From CALGLS01 sp047626155 (GTDB lineage: Bacteria > Bacteroidota > Bacteroidia > Chitinophagales > Saprospiraceae): a stretch of DNA of 64,000 nt. Positions 1-8,471 of this stretch are shown here, one piece after another. The notes under the pieces were generated by a model. That model ran no database searches. It was given only the letters and a program-made list of their open reading frames with translations, and was not told the DNA's origin. Every line of letters starts with the position of its first letter. Positions within the stretch are counted from its first letter, which is position 1. The position numbers were made by a program, and so were the translations under genes. Location: NCBI GenBank assembly GCA_047626155.1, contig JBLHRR010000006.1, forward strand, positions 1 to 64,000. The letters are read 5' to 3'.

Positions 1-74
1 ATTCCGAACAGAGAAGTTAAGCTCCTCAGCGCTGATGGTACTGCCTTATGGTGGGAGAGTAAGTCGCCGCCAAC
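1..74 (+). rRNA. rrf: 5S ribosomal RNA, 3' part
   Basis: The window opens inside a 5S rRNA. The segment GAACAGAGAAGTTAAGC near base 6 is the conserved loop B/helix III part, and GGTGGGAGAGTAAGTCGCCGCC forms helices IV and V toward the 3' end. The 5' part lies outside the window, so this is the end of an rRNA operon read rightward. A rho-independent terminator follows at once. The exact 3' end is uncertain by a few bases. Confidence 0.93.
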
Positions 75-87
75 TCAACATAAATTT

Positions 88-123
88 GGTCCGTTGCATT
101 CATTTGCAACGGACCTCTTTTTG
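88..123 (+). terminator. Rho-independent terminator of the rRNA operon
   Basis: A perfect 11-bp inverted repeat, GGTCCGTTGCA (88-98) and TGCAACGGACC (105-115), encloses a 6-base loop. It is followed by a T-rich tail (116-123). It lies just after the 5S gene. Confidence 0.95.
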
Positions 124-144
124 TTTACGCTATATGTATATTAA

Positions 145-1065
145 GATAGCGGGTTTAAAAAGCTAATCTCTTTGCATAAAGCAGGCAGTCCAACAGATAC
201 GACTGTAAAGTGGACAGATTTAAAGCCTTCAGATATAGCGAAAGCTTATGAAGCAGAATGGTCAGAAAAGATGAGTAATCAAACGGTAAAACGACTACTG
301 AAAGAATTAGGTTATAGAAAGCGTCGTCCTGCCAAGGAGCTGATAACAGAAAGAAGTCCTTATCGATCGGCACAATTTAAGTTTAATTTTTACTTTTCAT
401 TTTTGTTTTCAGAAATGGATAAAAATCCAATACTAAGCGCAGATACCAAAAAGAAAGAGAAATTAGGAGACTTAAGCAGAGCAGGAAAAGTCTTGTGTAA
501 GCAAGCTCCACAAACTTATGATCACGATTATGGACATTTAGCAAAGGGAAAAGTTGTACCAGGGGTGATCTGTATGATATGAAACGAAATGAAGGCTATG
601 TGAGTATCGGTACAAATTACGAAACAGCTGCGTTTATAGCCGATAATTTGATTTGGTGGTGAGATAATTATGGTATTCATCATTACTCTGATGCAACTCA
701 TCTGTTGTTGTTTTGTGATTGTAGAGGAGCTAATGGCTATAGACACCATGCCTTTAAAAAAGAATTACAAGCAAGTTGCCAAATATATTGGTATCCGCAT
801 TGTAGTGGTTCATTATCCGCCATACTGTTCAAAATGGAATCCAATTGAACATCGCTTATTCTCGCAAATGCATCGGCAGGCTAGTGGTTGTATTTTCCAT
901 TCGTATGAACAAGTAAAAGCCATTTTTCAAGCAACTTCTACCGAAACGGGGCTTAAGGTTTTTGTCAGAATTAACCCAAAAAATTATCAGATTAAACTCG
1001 GAATCAAAAAAGAAGAGGTTGACCCAAAACGTATTTTAGTACACCCCACAACTGCCCCAATTTAA
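145..1065 (+). pseudogene. ISAzo13-family transposase, decayed
   Basis: The conceptual protein shows ISAzo13-type landmarks: TVKRLLKELGY, an acidic motif near LSADTKKKEKLGDL, HDYGHLAKGKVVP, then SIGTNYETAAFIADN and the late block HYPPYCSKWNPIEHRLF. The blocks lie in different frames. The first frame stops at about 580, the middle frame (from about 567) carries a TGA at 660-662, and the reading returns to the first frame near 775. So there are at least two frameshifts and one stop codon. The N-terminal third expected in the family is missing, which fits a 5' truncation next to the rRNA terminator. It cannot encode an active transposase. Terminal inverted repeats were not identified. Confidence 0.85.
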
Positions 1066-1233
1066 TTATACCATTATATCTTAACTATGGTGGAACCTGT
1101 TTTTTTACGTTTACTAAGCCAATTCAAAGCAACCTTTTATTAATGTATTCGAAATTTTTTATATATTTACAGAAGCTTTACAAACCCCACTTTAAGAATA
1201 CTATACTACACCGAATTCCCAAAACTTCGAAAA

Positions 1234-1965
1234 ATGGCTCAAAAATTATTTAGAGGCATCTTAATTGTATGCCTGCTTTGCATCTTTATTACGGCTTCAA
1301 TAGCACAGGATTTTAAAATTCAACTTGCTGCGTTTGTCAACAGAGTTCCTTTTACGCACTTCATTTTTATGAATGTATACGTAAATCAGGACCAAAATAA
1401 TATTTATAGATATTATCTTGGAAAGGAATATTATACCCGAGAACAAGCAGAAAGAATTTGCGGACAAGTGAAGACTCGTGGCTTTACAAACGCTCAGGTG
1501 GTGGATATGGTGAAGCAAAAAGAGATCTGCGGTTTCCCATGTCCTTATATTACAAAGGCTCGGACATTTTCTAGCTCTTCTATAGAAGAACTACAAATGA
1601 GAACACTGTTTTTTGACTTTGACAGATCTTCATTAGATCGGGATTCTAAAATTGAACTAAATAGAATCTACAATGCAATGAAAGAAGACAAAAGGATAAG
1701 AGCATTGGTGCAGGGCCATACTGATTCAAAGGGACCGGCGGTATACAATGTTAATTTGTCAAAAAGAAGGGCGAGAGCTGCGCGTAACTATCTTATCGCA
1801 AGAGGCATTTCTTCTCAACGAATAACAGTTAAGGTTTTCGGAGAATCAGCACCTCTGCAAACGAATCAAAAAGAAACAAAAGATTCCCCACTTGGAAGAA
1901 AATATAACAGAAGAGTCGTTGTAGCGTTGTACAATGAGCTTGGAGAAATTGTAAAAGACTACTAA
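1234..1965 (+). CDS. OmpA-family peptidoglycan-binding protein with SPOR-like region
   Basis: This 243-residue protein begins with a signal peptide ending near SIAQ. Residues about 25-105 resemble a SPOR-type repeat (QLAAF opening, then YYTREQAERICGQVK and a later TNAQVV). The C-terminal half is an OmpA domain: FFDFDRSSLD, then GHTDSKGPAVYN, LSKRRARAARNYL and the closing RKYNRRVVV. OmpA domains bind peptidoglycan from the periplasm and tether the outer membrane. There is no N-terminal beta-barrel, so it is probably periplasmic or weakly membrane-attached. It follows the IS remnant after 168 bases of AT-rich DNA and stands alone. Confidence 0.88.
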   Translation: MAQKLFRGILIVCLLCIFITASIAQDFKIQLAAFVNRVPFTHFIFMNVYVNQDQNNIYRYYLGKEYYTREQAERICGQVKTRGFTNAQVVDMVKQKEICGFPCPYITKARTFSSSSIEELQMRTLFFDFDRSSLDRDSKIELNRIYNAMKEDKRIRALVQGHTDSKGPAVYNVNLSKRRARAARNYLIARGISSQRITVKVFGESAPLQTNQKETKDSPLGRKYNRRVVVALYNELGEIVKDY

Positions 1966-1986
1966 AGGGAAAGGGTAATAAGGTAT

Positions 1987-2565
1987 TTACTCTGCATTGC
2001 TGAAGCTTACTTCAACCGAAATATGTTTTGCCGAGCCGATTAGGGTTTGCTGATTACTTTTGATACTATATCCTGTATTTGCAACATAGATCATTTCTTT
2101 TGTATTTTTAGTTGCAAAACCATTTATCTCATTTCTGATAAAAATACTATCTACTAATTCATTTTGAAAAGAGATGGAGAGGAATTGTGTTCTCATATCT
2201 TTATCAAGAGCAATATGCCGGATTTTTAACAATTCTCCTTCGGTATTAAAAACCGAATCTACCTGATATTTGTCTTTCCAGGCCAAGCGGTTTATGTCTG
2301 CATCTGAGAAGCTAGCAAGCTCCTTGGAGAAATCGAGATTAGAAATTAAGCGTTCTTCTCTATGTCCGTTTATCTCTACTATTTTTTTGACTTCTCCGGC
2401 AGCGGCGAGTTTGTTCAGTTCTTTTTTGATATAGCAATCTAAATTGAAAAAGTAAGATTCAATGTCATCCATTGGTTGTGCTTGCCCTTGTTCAGAAGGA
2501 GTACAAGTAGAGAGAAAGCTAAGGCCGATAGCCAAAAGAGGCGCAAAAAAGAGGTTGTTTTTCAA
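1987..2565 (-). CDS. Putative lipoprotein of unknown function
   Basis: This 192-residue protein has a hydrophobic N-terminus followed by a lipobox-like LSTC (Cys at about residue 21), so it is probably lipid-anchored. I recognise no domain. The start must be TTG at 2565, because the next Met (residue 32) would remove the signal sequence. The TTG lies four bases after the gpmI stop codon, so translation is probably coupled to gpmI and the two genes form an operon. The body is rich in charged residues, with a run of beta-strand-like sequence in the C-terminal half. Confidence 0.65.
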   Translation of the reverse strand: MKNNLFFAPLLAIGLSFLSTCTPSEQGQAQPMDDIESYFFNLDCYIKKELNKLAAAGEVKKIVEINGHREERLISNLDFSKELASFSDADINRLAWKDKYQVDSVFNTEGELLKIRHIALDKDMRTQFLSISFQNELVDSIFIRNEINGFATKNTKEMIYVANTGYSIKSNQQTLIGSAKHISVEVSFSNAE

Positions 2566-2569
2566 AAGC

Positions 2570-4111
2570 TTAATTTTTCGTAGTGGTGAGCAATGATTCG
2601 CCTGTCATACTTGCTGGGGCCTCAAGGTCTAAAATTTCCAAGATAGTTGGAGCAACATCAGCAAGTTTCCCTTTTTTTAACAATACACTTTCCAGATTGT
2701 TTGAAACATAAATACATGGAACTGGATTAAGTGTATGAGCAGTATGAGGAGAACCATCTTTATTTATCATAAAGTCAGAGTTTCCATGGTCGGCTATAAT
2801 AATCGCAGTGTAATCTGCTTTTAGTGCGGTGTGGATCAGACGTTCCAAACAACTATCTACTTTTTCTGCAGCCTTCATTGCTGCGGCAAAATCACCAGTA
2901 TGCCCAACCATATCAGTATTTGCATAATTGAGACAAATGAAATCAGGTTCATTGTTTTCAATATCGTTAACAATAGATTCCGTTATTTCTTCAGCACTCA
3001 TTTCCGGTTTTAAATCATAAGTCGCTACTCTGGGAGAAGGGACAAGTAATCTGCGTTCTCCTTCAAAAGGAGCCTCTCTTCCACCCGAAAAGAAAAAAGT
3101 AACGTGAGGATATTTCTCCGTTTCTGCAATTCTAACTTGTGTTTTCCCCGCTTTTGCTAGTACCTCTCCTAAGGTTTCTTTCAAATCATCTTTTTCAAAT
3201 AGAAGATGAATATTTTGGAAAGTCTTATTATAATTGTTCATCGTCACAAAGTACAATGGAAGTTTATGCATATCGAAATCAGGAAAATCTTTTTGAGAAA
3301 GTACTTGTGTTAGTTGTCGAGGCCGATCTGTTCTATAATTATAAAAGAGAACAACGTCTCCTTCTTTGATTCCTGGATAAGCACTTCCTTGTTCATCTGA
3401 ACAAACAACAGGTTGTAAGAATTCATCAGTTACATCTGCAGCATAACTTTTTTTAATAGCTGAGTCCCAATCTTGACTTATTGTCCCTTTTCTATGAACC
3501 AAAAGATCATAAGCTAGTTTTATTCTTTCCCAACGTTGATCCCGATCCATTGCATAATAGCGACCTATAATGGATGCAATCTTCACAGGACTTCCTTCAA
3601 TGTGTTTTTGGAGATCGTGTAAATAACCAAGCCCCCCTCTGGGGGCAGTATCCCTACCATCCATGAAAGCATGGATATAAGTTTTTGTAATATTATTGTT
3701 GGAAATAATATCGCACAAGGCCTTCAAGTGATTAATATGAGAATGAACGCCTCCATCAGAAACGAGACCAAGTAAATGTATGGCCTTATCGTTTTCTTTA
3801 GCATAAGCTAAGGCTGCCAATAATTGCTCGTTTTTTTCCAGTGTTTTCTCCTTAACAGCTTTATTAATTCTAGCTAATTCCTGATAAACTACTCTTCCTG
3901 CTCCAATGTTGAGATGGCCCACTTCAGAATTCCCCATTTGTCCTTCCGGAAGTCCAACCTCTTCACCATAAGTTACCAATTCGGAATTGGGAAACTTTGA
4001 ATAAAGACTGTCCATGAAAGGAGTGTGTGCTTTTGCAAGGGCACTTACTTCAGGATCAGGACCATGCCCCCAACCATCCAGAATGACTAGTATAGATTTG
4101 TTCGATTTCAT
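2570..4111 (-). CDS. gpmI: 2,3-bisphosphoglycerate-independent phosphoglycerate mutase
   Basis: This enzyme interconverts 3- and 2-phosphoglycerate in glycolysis and gluconeogenesis using two Mn2+ ions. The product has 513 residues, the usual length. Visible landmarks are the N-terminal VILDGWG metal-binding segment, the catalytic serine in GNSEVGH (Ser62), HAFMDGRDT, the GRYYAMDRD motif and the C-terminal ADHGNSD and PHTAHT metal ligands. I chose ATG at 4111 over the upstream in-frame ATG at 4129 because a TAAATTTG promoter box (4124-4117) lies between them, five bases before this ATG. That predicts an essentially leaderless mRNA. It probably forms an operon with the lipoprotein gene downstream. 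Confidence 0.96.
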   Translation of the reverse strand: MKSNKSILVILDGWGHGPDPEVSALAKAHTPFMDSLYSKFPNSELVTYGEEVGLPEGQMGNSEVGHLNIGAGRVVYQELARINKAVKEKTLEKNEQLLAALAYAKENDKAIHLLGLVSDGGVHSHINHLKALCDIISNNNITKTYIHAFMDGRDTAPRGGLGYLHDLQKHIEGSPVKIASIIGRYYAMDRDQRWERIKLAYDLLVHRKGTISQDWDSAIKKSYAADVTDEFLQPVVCSDEQGSAYPGIKEGDVVLFYNYRTDRPRQLTQVLSQKDFPDFDMHKLPLYFVTMNNYNKTFQNIHLLFEKDDLKETLGEVLAKAGKTQVRIAETEKYPHVTFFFSGGREAPFEGERRLLVPSPRVATYDLKPEMSAEEITESIVNDIENNEPDFICLNYANTDMVGHTGDFAAAMKAAEKVDSCLERLIHTALKADYTAIIIADHGNSDFMINKDGSPHTAHTLNPVPCIYVSNNLESVLLKKGKLADVAPTILEILDLEAPASMTGESLLTTTKN

Positions 4112-4116
4112 AGCAG

Positions 4117-4124
4117 CAAATTTA
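4117..4124 (-). promoter_or_regulatory. Bacteroidota -7 box (TAAATTTG) of gpmI
   Basis: An exact TAnnTTTG match on the minus strand ends five bases before the gpmI ATG. In Bacteroidota this box is centred near -7, so transcription would start at or next to the start codon. No clear TTG -33 element is seen at the usual distance. Confidence 0.6.
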
Positions 4125-4129
4125 TACAA

Positions 4130-4619
4130 TTTAGAATAAAGTATACATTAGTTAATGTAGAATTCTTATTGCCTTAATATTGAAAATCCATCCTCGATGG
4201 TTCAGAGGTGACTTTTTCTTGTTTCCTTCGTTTTAATAGTAGAGCTTAATTAGAACGGAATAACTATTTTTTTTGGAAAAATGTAGTATCTCGGTGAAAT
4301 TAGAAAATAGTAGCCCCTTAACAGAAAATTAAAGTGTTAACGTAGATAGGTAAAACAGCATACAAAGCAGTCTTTTTAGAAATTAAATATCTGATTATCA
4401 GGTGTTAATAAAACTTATTTTAACATAAGTTTAGCTAGAGTGCTAAATTTTTAATACAATTAAAATCTGCATAAACGAAGTCATTTGTATATCCGTTTAT
4501 TAAGCAGTAAATTTATATAATAAGAATTCTGGCATAAGTATGGAATAAGTACTTATTGAAAAGATTATTTTTTAAAAAATCACCTTTCACCAGAAAACCG
4601 TTTCATAAAACTTTATACC
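4130..4619. other. 490-base AT-rich intergenic region
   Basis: This is the divergent space between gpmI and the DUF4783 gene. It is strongly AT-rich and stop-dense on both strands. I see no RNA gene, long inverted repeat or convincing ORF. It must carry the upstream promoter parts of both flanking genes. Confidence 0.5.
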
Positions 4620-5000
4620 ATGAAGCATTTAATGATTGTTCTTTTAGCGACCAGTTCTTTGTTTTGGACCACCGATGAAAATTTGGATGGCATTTCTAAA
4701 GCAATGAAAACTGGTGACGCATCGGCTTTATCTCAGTATTTTGATACAGATATAGAGTTGACTATATTGAGTGAGGTAGATATCCTAAGTAGGCAGGCAG
4801 CGAAGAAAGAAATTGATTCTTTTTTCAAGAAAAATGCGCCCAGCGGATATGCACAGTTACATCAGGGAACTTCAAAAGGCCAGCAAGGCCAGTACAGTAT
4901 CGGCAACCTTACGACCAAGAACGGGAAGTTCAGGGTGTATATTTACATGAAAGTAGAAGGAGGCAAGCACTTGATACAAGAACTGAGATTTGAAGAATAA
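4620..5000 (+). CDS. DUF4783 family secreted protein
   Basis: This 126-residue protein has a short signal peptide and a single domain resembling DUF4783, a Bacteroidota family with an NTF2/SnoaL-like fold. Typical features are a start like GISKAMKTGDASALSQYFD, a central ELTI strand, a FFKKNAP helix and the closing strands FRVYIYMKVEG and LIQELRFEE. No function is established. A strong bidirectional terminator follows the stop codon by about 30 bases, so it is monocistronic. Confidence 0.75.
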   Translation: MKHLMIVLLATSSLFWTTDENLDGISKAMKTGDASALSQYFDTDIELTILSEVDILSRQAAKKEIDSFFKKNAPSGYAQLHQGTSKGQQGQYSIGNLTTKNGKFRVYIYMKVEGGKHLIQELRFEE

Positions 5001-5010
5001 TTCCGAATCT

Positions 5011-5066
5011 AAAAAAAAAGAATTAGCGGCGGCATTCTGTTTGATTACAGGATGCCGTTTTTCTTT
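5011..5066. terminator. Bidirectional rho-independent terminator
   Basis: CGGCATTCTGT (5030-5040) pairs with ACAGGATGCCG (5047-5057) with one wobble. An A9 run (5011-5019) precedes it and a T-rich tail (5058-5066) follows, so it can end transcription from both sides. The right arm overlaps the last codons of the minus-strand DUF2400 gene. Confidence 0.85.
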
Positions 5067-5830
5067 TCTAAGACACCATGACCGAACAAGGCAAAGTCGT
5101 ATTTTACAGGGTCTTTAGGGTCAAACTCCCTTAGCACATTTGTTAATTCAATTACTGCTCGCCAATCTCTTTGCTGGCGTTTTAAAATACCTAAAGAAGT
5201 TGCCACTCGAGCAACGTGTACATCCAAAGGAATCATCAACTGAGCAGATTTTATGTTTGTCCACAAACCGAAATCAACTTTCCTTTTGTCTTTTCTGACC
5301 ATCCAACGTAGGAACATGTTTAATCTTTTACAAGAAGATTTTCGGGCAGGTGTAGCAACGTGCTTACGAGTACGATTGGGGAAATCTGGAAGAGAGAAGA
5401 AGTAGTCATGAAAACCAATTAAGGCATTTTCAGTTGTGGTATCTGTTGGAAGCAATTTTTTTGTGAAAGCAGATTCAAGAGACTCGTGATTTTTATAATG
5501 CTCTTGAAGAAACTCCAAAAAGTATAAAGTATCTGTTGCTTGGAAGGTACGGTGTTTAAATTGTAAAAAAGCTTTCCGATCTTTTTCCTGATGATTAACG
5601 ATAAAGTCGTGTGGAGCATTATCCATAAGTTCCATCAATTCATTGGCCTTATTGATGATGGTTACTCGTTGGCCCCAGGCGAGCATGGCTACCCAAAAGC
5701 CAGAGATTTCAATGTCCTGTAATTTCTTATAACGGTGAGGAATACTGATAGGGTCATCCTCTATGAACTGAACTTTGTTATATTGATGAGCATACTCATC
5801 TAGAATATTTTTTACGCGTTGTAATTTCAT
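5045..5830 (-). CDS. TIGR02757 / DUF2400 family protein
   Basis: This 261-residue protein matches the TIGR02757 (DUF2400) family found throughout Bacteroidota. Landmarks are DPISIPHRYKKLQDIEISGFWVA near residues 25-48, WGQR, a central KRLNMFLRWMVRKD and the late PLDVHVARVATSLGIL. The family is helical and resembles HhH-GPD DNA glycosylases in its C-terminal half, but no enzymatic activity has been shown. Its stop codon lies inside the shared terminator at 5030-5057. No close partner gene is seen. Confidence 0.85.
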   Translation of the reverse strand: MKLQRVKNILDEYAHQYNKVQFIEDDPISIPHRYKKLQDIEISGFWVAMLAWGQRVTIINKANELMELMDNAPHDFIVNHQEKDRKAFLQFKHRTFQATDTLYFLEFLQEHYKNHESLESAFTKKLLPTDTTTENALIGFHDYFFSLPDFPNRTRKHVATPARKSSCKRLNMFLRWMVRKDKRKVDFGLWTNIKSAQLMIPLDVHVARVATSLGILKRQQRDWRAVIELTNVLREFDPKDPVKYDFALFGHGVLEKKNGIL

Positions 5831-5947
5831 AGTTTAAAACTGGAAGCTATTGTACAGAATATCTGTTGTTGAAAGGCCATATTTTGGAAAATCAGAGCGT
5901 TTTTGTTGTCTTATGAATATTATCGTTACCTTCGCAGCAGAATATTT

Positions 5948-6031
5948 ATGACAGCAACATTCACATACACATTAATACTAGCAGCCATCTTTATTGCACG
6001 TAAAGTTTTTTTAGGTATTCAAAAAGATTAA
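5948..6031 (+). CDS. Probable 27-residue single-span membrane protein
   Basis: A short ORF encodes 27 residues: a Thr-rich N-terminus, one hydrophobic helix (about TLILAAIFIA) and a basic tail with RKVF and QKD. This is the layout of a small inner-membrane protein. A promoter-like pair, TTG (5909-5911) then 18 bases then TACCTTCG (5930-5937), lies 10 bases before the ATG. No relative is recognised; the layout recalls the small proteins near FeoB, but it has no cysteine. It sits alone in a 300-base gap between two minus-strand genes. Confidence 0.45.
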   Translation: MTATFTYTLILAAIFIARKVFLGIQKD

Positions 6032-6132
6032 AATTGTTACTAACCAATAGTGCTTTATTACGATGAAATCTATCAAGCTTTTCAAAACTGATGAAGTTCT
6101 GGACATTTTCCATCTTTAGCTGCTCTTCCCTA

Positions 6133-6879
6133 TTACTTCTTTCGATACATTTTGGAAGAGCGTAAGCCCATTCTTTGTAGAAAGTGACCTAGTGATACTC
6201 TCAGTACACCCAGTCCGTATATGGAGCTGCGTCGGAAGTTAATGGATGAAGCCTCCTCGAAATATTTTGTGGGACAAGTGACCTCTGCGATATGAAACCC
6301 ACCATAAATAATTTGTGAAAGCATTTCATTATCAAAGACAAAATCATCCGAATTTTCATTGAAATTAATACCATTTAGCACTTCTTTGCTGAAGGCGCGG
6401 TAGCCCGTATGGTATTCAGATAGTTTGTAGTTTATCAATAAGTTTTGTGTAAACGTAAGCATTCGGTTCGCGAAATATTTGTAAAGTGGCATTCCTCCTG
6501 CTAAAGCTCCTTTTCCTAAAATTCTGGAACCCAATACAACAGGATACAGGTCATCCCCAATAATATTGACCATAGCCGGAATTAACTTAGGCGTATATTG
6601 GTAATCAGGATGAAGCATTATGACAATATCGCCACCCAGCTCTAGAGCTTTATTATACAGTGACTTTTGATTACCTCCATAACCTTTGTTTTTTTCATGC
6701 GTAATCACATGTTGGATGCCGATCTCTTTGGCGAGAGTAGAGGTATTATCGCTACTGGCATCATCGCAAAGAATCACTTCGTCTACTAAGTCAAAGGGGA
6801 TTTCCTGATAAGTTTTCTCTAATGTAAGTGCTGCGTTATAAGCAGGTAAAACAACGATTACTTTTTTTCCTTTATACAT
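6133..6879 (-). CDS. Family 2 glycosyltransferase (dolichyl-phosphate-mannose-synthase-like)
   Basis: This 248-residue protein is a GT-A glycosyltransferase that would transfer a sugar from a nucleotide donor to a lipid or glycan. It shows VVLPAYNAALTLEKT at the N-terminus, the CDDASSDNT nucleotide-binding motif, NKGYGGNQ, HPDYQYTP in place of the DXD region, and YHTGYRAFSKEVL in the acceptor region. There is no transmembrane segment, so it acts on the cytoplasmic face of the membrane. The length and motif order match the DPM1-like branch common in Bacteroidota. The substrate cannot be told. A TATATTTG box (6915-6908) lies 28 bases upstream of the ATG. Confidence 0.88.
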   Translation of the reverse strand: MYKGKKVIVVLPAYNAALTLEKTYQEIPFDLVDEVILCDDASSDNTSTLAKEIGIQHVITHEKNKGYGGNQKSLYNKALELGGDIVIMLHPDYQYTPKLIPAMVNIIGDDLYPVVLGSRILGKGALAGGMPLYKYFANRMLTFTQNLLINYKLSEYHTGYRAFSKEVLNGINFNENSDDFVFDNEMLSQIIYGGFHIAEVTCPTKYFEEASSINFRRSSIYGLGVLRVSLGHFLQRMGLRSSKMYRKK

Positions 6880-6907
6880 GTACGTTCGTTTGTTCTGAAT
6901 AAGAGTA

Positions 6908-6915
6908 CAAATATA
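6908..6915 (-). promoter_or_regulatory. -7 box (TATATTTG) of the glycosyltransferase gene
   Basis: This exact TAnnTTTG match on the minus strand predicts a leader of about 24 bases. No TTG was found at the expected -33 distance. Confidence 0.45.
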
Positions 6916-7111
6916 AGGCTTGTAACTAAGAAAGCCCCGAGATGATTAAGATTCGGAGCTTCCAGAGATATAAATGTTCAAGGATTACAGGGCTTTCGGG
7001 ATATTTGATTTGTAACCAAAGTCCAATTTTCTTTTTGAGCCTGTCTGGGATGTAGAATTTAATTGTAGTAAAGAAGTAATTGAGTTAATTTACAGAGTCA
7101 AACACTATGCC

Positions 7112-7119
7112 TATATTTG
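7112..7119 (+). promoter_or_regulatory. -7 box (TATATTTG) directly before an ATG
   Basis: This exact TAnnTTTG match ends four bases before the ATG at 7124, which predicts a leaderless transcript for the phosphoesterase. No well-placed -33 TTG is visible. Confidence 0.55.
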
Positions 7120-7123
7120 CTAT

Positions 7124-7870
7124 ATGAAGTTTATCCAAATCACCGATTTACATATTGATCAGGCCGGAGAATGCCCCTTTGGAATTGATGTTCGCAAAAA
7201 TTTCCTTGAGGTATTGGAAGCGATTATGGTTGAACAACCGGATCAATTGATTGTATCTGGTGATCTTTGTTATAGAGATGGTGATGAAAAAATTTATCGC
7301 TGGATCAAAGCTCAATTGGACGAACTACCATTTCCTTATGAAGTAATTCCAGGAAATCATGACGACTCCCTTTTAATGGCAGAGGTCTTTGATCTGACAC
7401 ATTTAGTAAATGATAACGAATTATACTTTGCAAAAAAATGGGGCAAGGAACCATGTCTTTTTTTAGACTCCGCAGTTGGTAAACTATCTAAGAACCAACT
7501 AAAATGGTTGAAGCGGCAATTGAAAATTTGTCAAACCAACCTCCTCCTCTTCATGCACCACCCTCCTTTTGTTGCTGGTGTTCCATACATGGATAATAAT
7601 CATGCCTTTCACAACATGGAAAAGATACAAGCGCTCTTTGATGAGTTCTCAAATCAAATCAGCATTTTTACCGGCCACTATCATGTAGAAAAAACGCTAG
7701 TGCATAATAACGTAACGCTAATGATTACGCCTTCTTGCTTTTTCCAAATTGGGCAAAGTCTCGAAGAGTTTTCTGTAGATCATCACCAAATTGCTTTCCG
7801 GATTATTGAAGTGGAAAAAGGGATACTTAGTAGCACCGTAAGGTATCTACCAGGGAATAAAATTTCCTAA
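7124..7870 (+). CDS. Metallophosphoesterase, CpdA-like
   Basis: This 248-residue calcineurin-like phosphoesterase has all five metal-binding motifs in order: DLHID (residues 8-12), GDLC, GNHDD, MHHPP and GHYHVE. The layout matches class III cyclic-nucleotide phosphodiesterases (CpdA), which hydrolyse 3',5'-cyclic nucleotides in the cytoplasm. Substrate assignment within this superfamily is unreliable, so cAMP hydrolysis is only a suggestion. There is no signal peptide. The gene precedes the TRAP transporter genes by 64 bases and could be co-transcribed with them. Confidence 0.85.
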   Translation: MKFIQITDLHIDQAGECPFGIDVRKNFLEVLEAIMVEQPDQLIVSGDLCYRDGDEKIYRWIKAQLDELPFPYEVIPGNHDDSLLMAEVFDLTHLVNDNELYFAKKWGKEPCLFLDSAVGKLSKNQLKWLKRQLKICQTNLLLFMHHPPFVAGVPYMDNNHAFHNMEKIQALFDEFSNQISIFTGHYHVEKTLVHNNVTLMITPSCFFQIGQSLEEFSVDHHQIAFRIIEVEKGILSSTVRYLPGNKIS

Positions 7871-7934
7871 CCAAAATATTTCCAAAAACAGGAGTTAAAC
7901 AAACTCCAATCATTTTTGTACTTTGTCAGCTGAA

Positions 7935-8471
7935 ATGGACAAACTACTTCATAACTTTATTTATTGGATAGAAAAAGTCAACGAACAAGTAGGCCGTGCT
8001 GTTTCTTGGTTAACAAGTTTGCTGGTCATTTTGGTTTGCTTCGATGTGATACGTCGTTGGTTATTCAATGATACAGAGGCTTGGATTATGGAGCTGGAAT
8101 GGCATCTATTTGCTTTGGTATTTTTATTCGGAGCTGGGTACACCTTAAAGCACGATAAACACGTTCGGGTAGATTTGTTTTATGCCTCCTTCTCAGAAAG
8201 AGACAAGGCCTGGGTTAACTTATTGGGAACTTTGTTTTTTTTACTGCCATGGTGTGTGCTTATTGTTATAGTTTCCTGGGGATATGGAATGGAGTCCTGG
8301 TCGGTCAAAGAAGGTTCCCCTGACCCGGGAGGTTTGCCAGCACGGTATATGATCAAATTTGCAATTCCAATTGGAATTTCACTTTTGCTATTGCAAGGGT
8401 TGGCAGAATGCGCAAAGGCAGTCTTGGTTTTGACTAAGAAAAGCAATAGTATTAAGAACAACCATCTTTGA
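7935..8471 (+). CDS. dctQ: TRAP transporter small permease (DctQ-like)
   Basis: This 178-residue protein with four hydrophobic helices is the small membrane subunit of a tripartite ATP-independent periplasmic transporter, which uses an ion gradient to import organic or sugar acids. Typical features are CFDVIRRWLF after helix 1, ELEWHLFALVFLFGAGYTL, HVRVDLFY and the late DPGGLPARY before the last helix. I prefer ATG at 7935 to the TTG at 7923. The large permease gene follows after a 130-base gap holding a long imperfect hairpin. The binding protein is encoded about 5 kb away on the other strand. Confidence 0.92.
   Translation: MDKLLHNFIYWIEKVNEQVGRAVSWLTSLLVILVCFDVIRRWLFNDTEAWIMELEWHLFALVFLFGAGYTLKHDKHVRVDLFYASFSERDKAWVNLLGTLFFLLPWCVLIVIVSWGYGMESWSVKEGSPDPGGLPARYMIKFAIPIGISLLLLQGLAECAKAVLVLTKKSNSIKNNHL

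Noticed and set aside
6063..6119. 18-codon ORF after the 27-residue membrane protein
   Set aside because: Too short, no promoter, and no conserved or structural feature.
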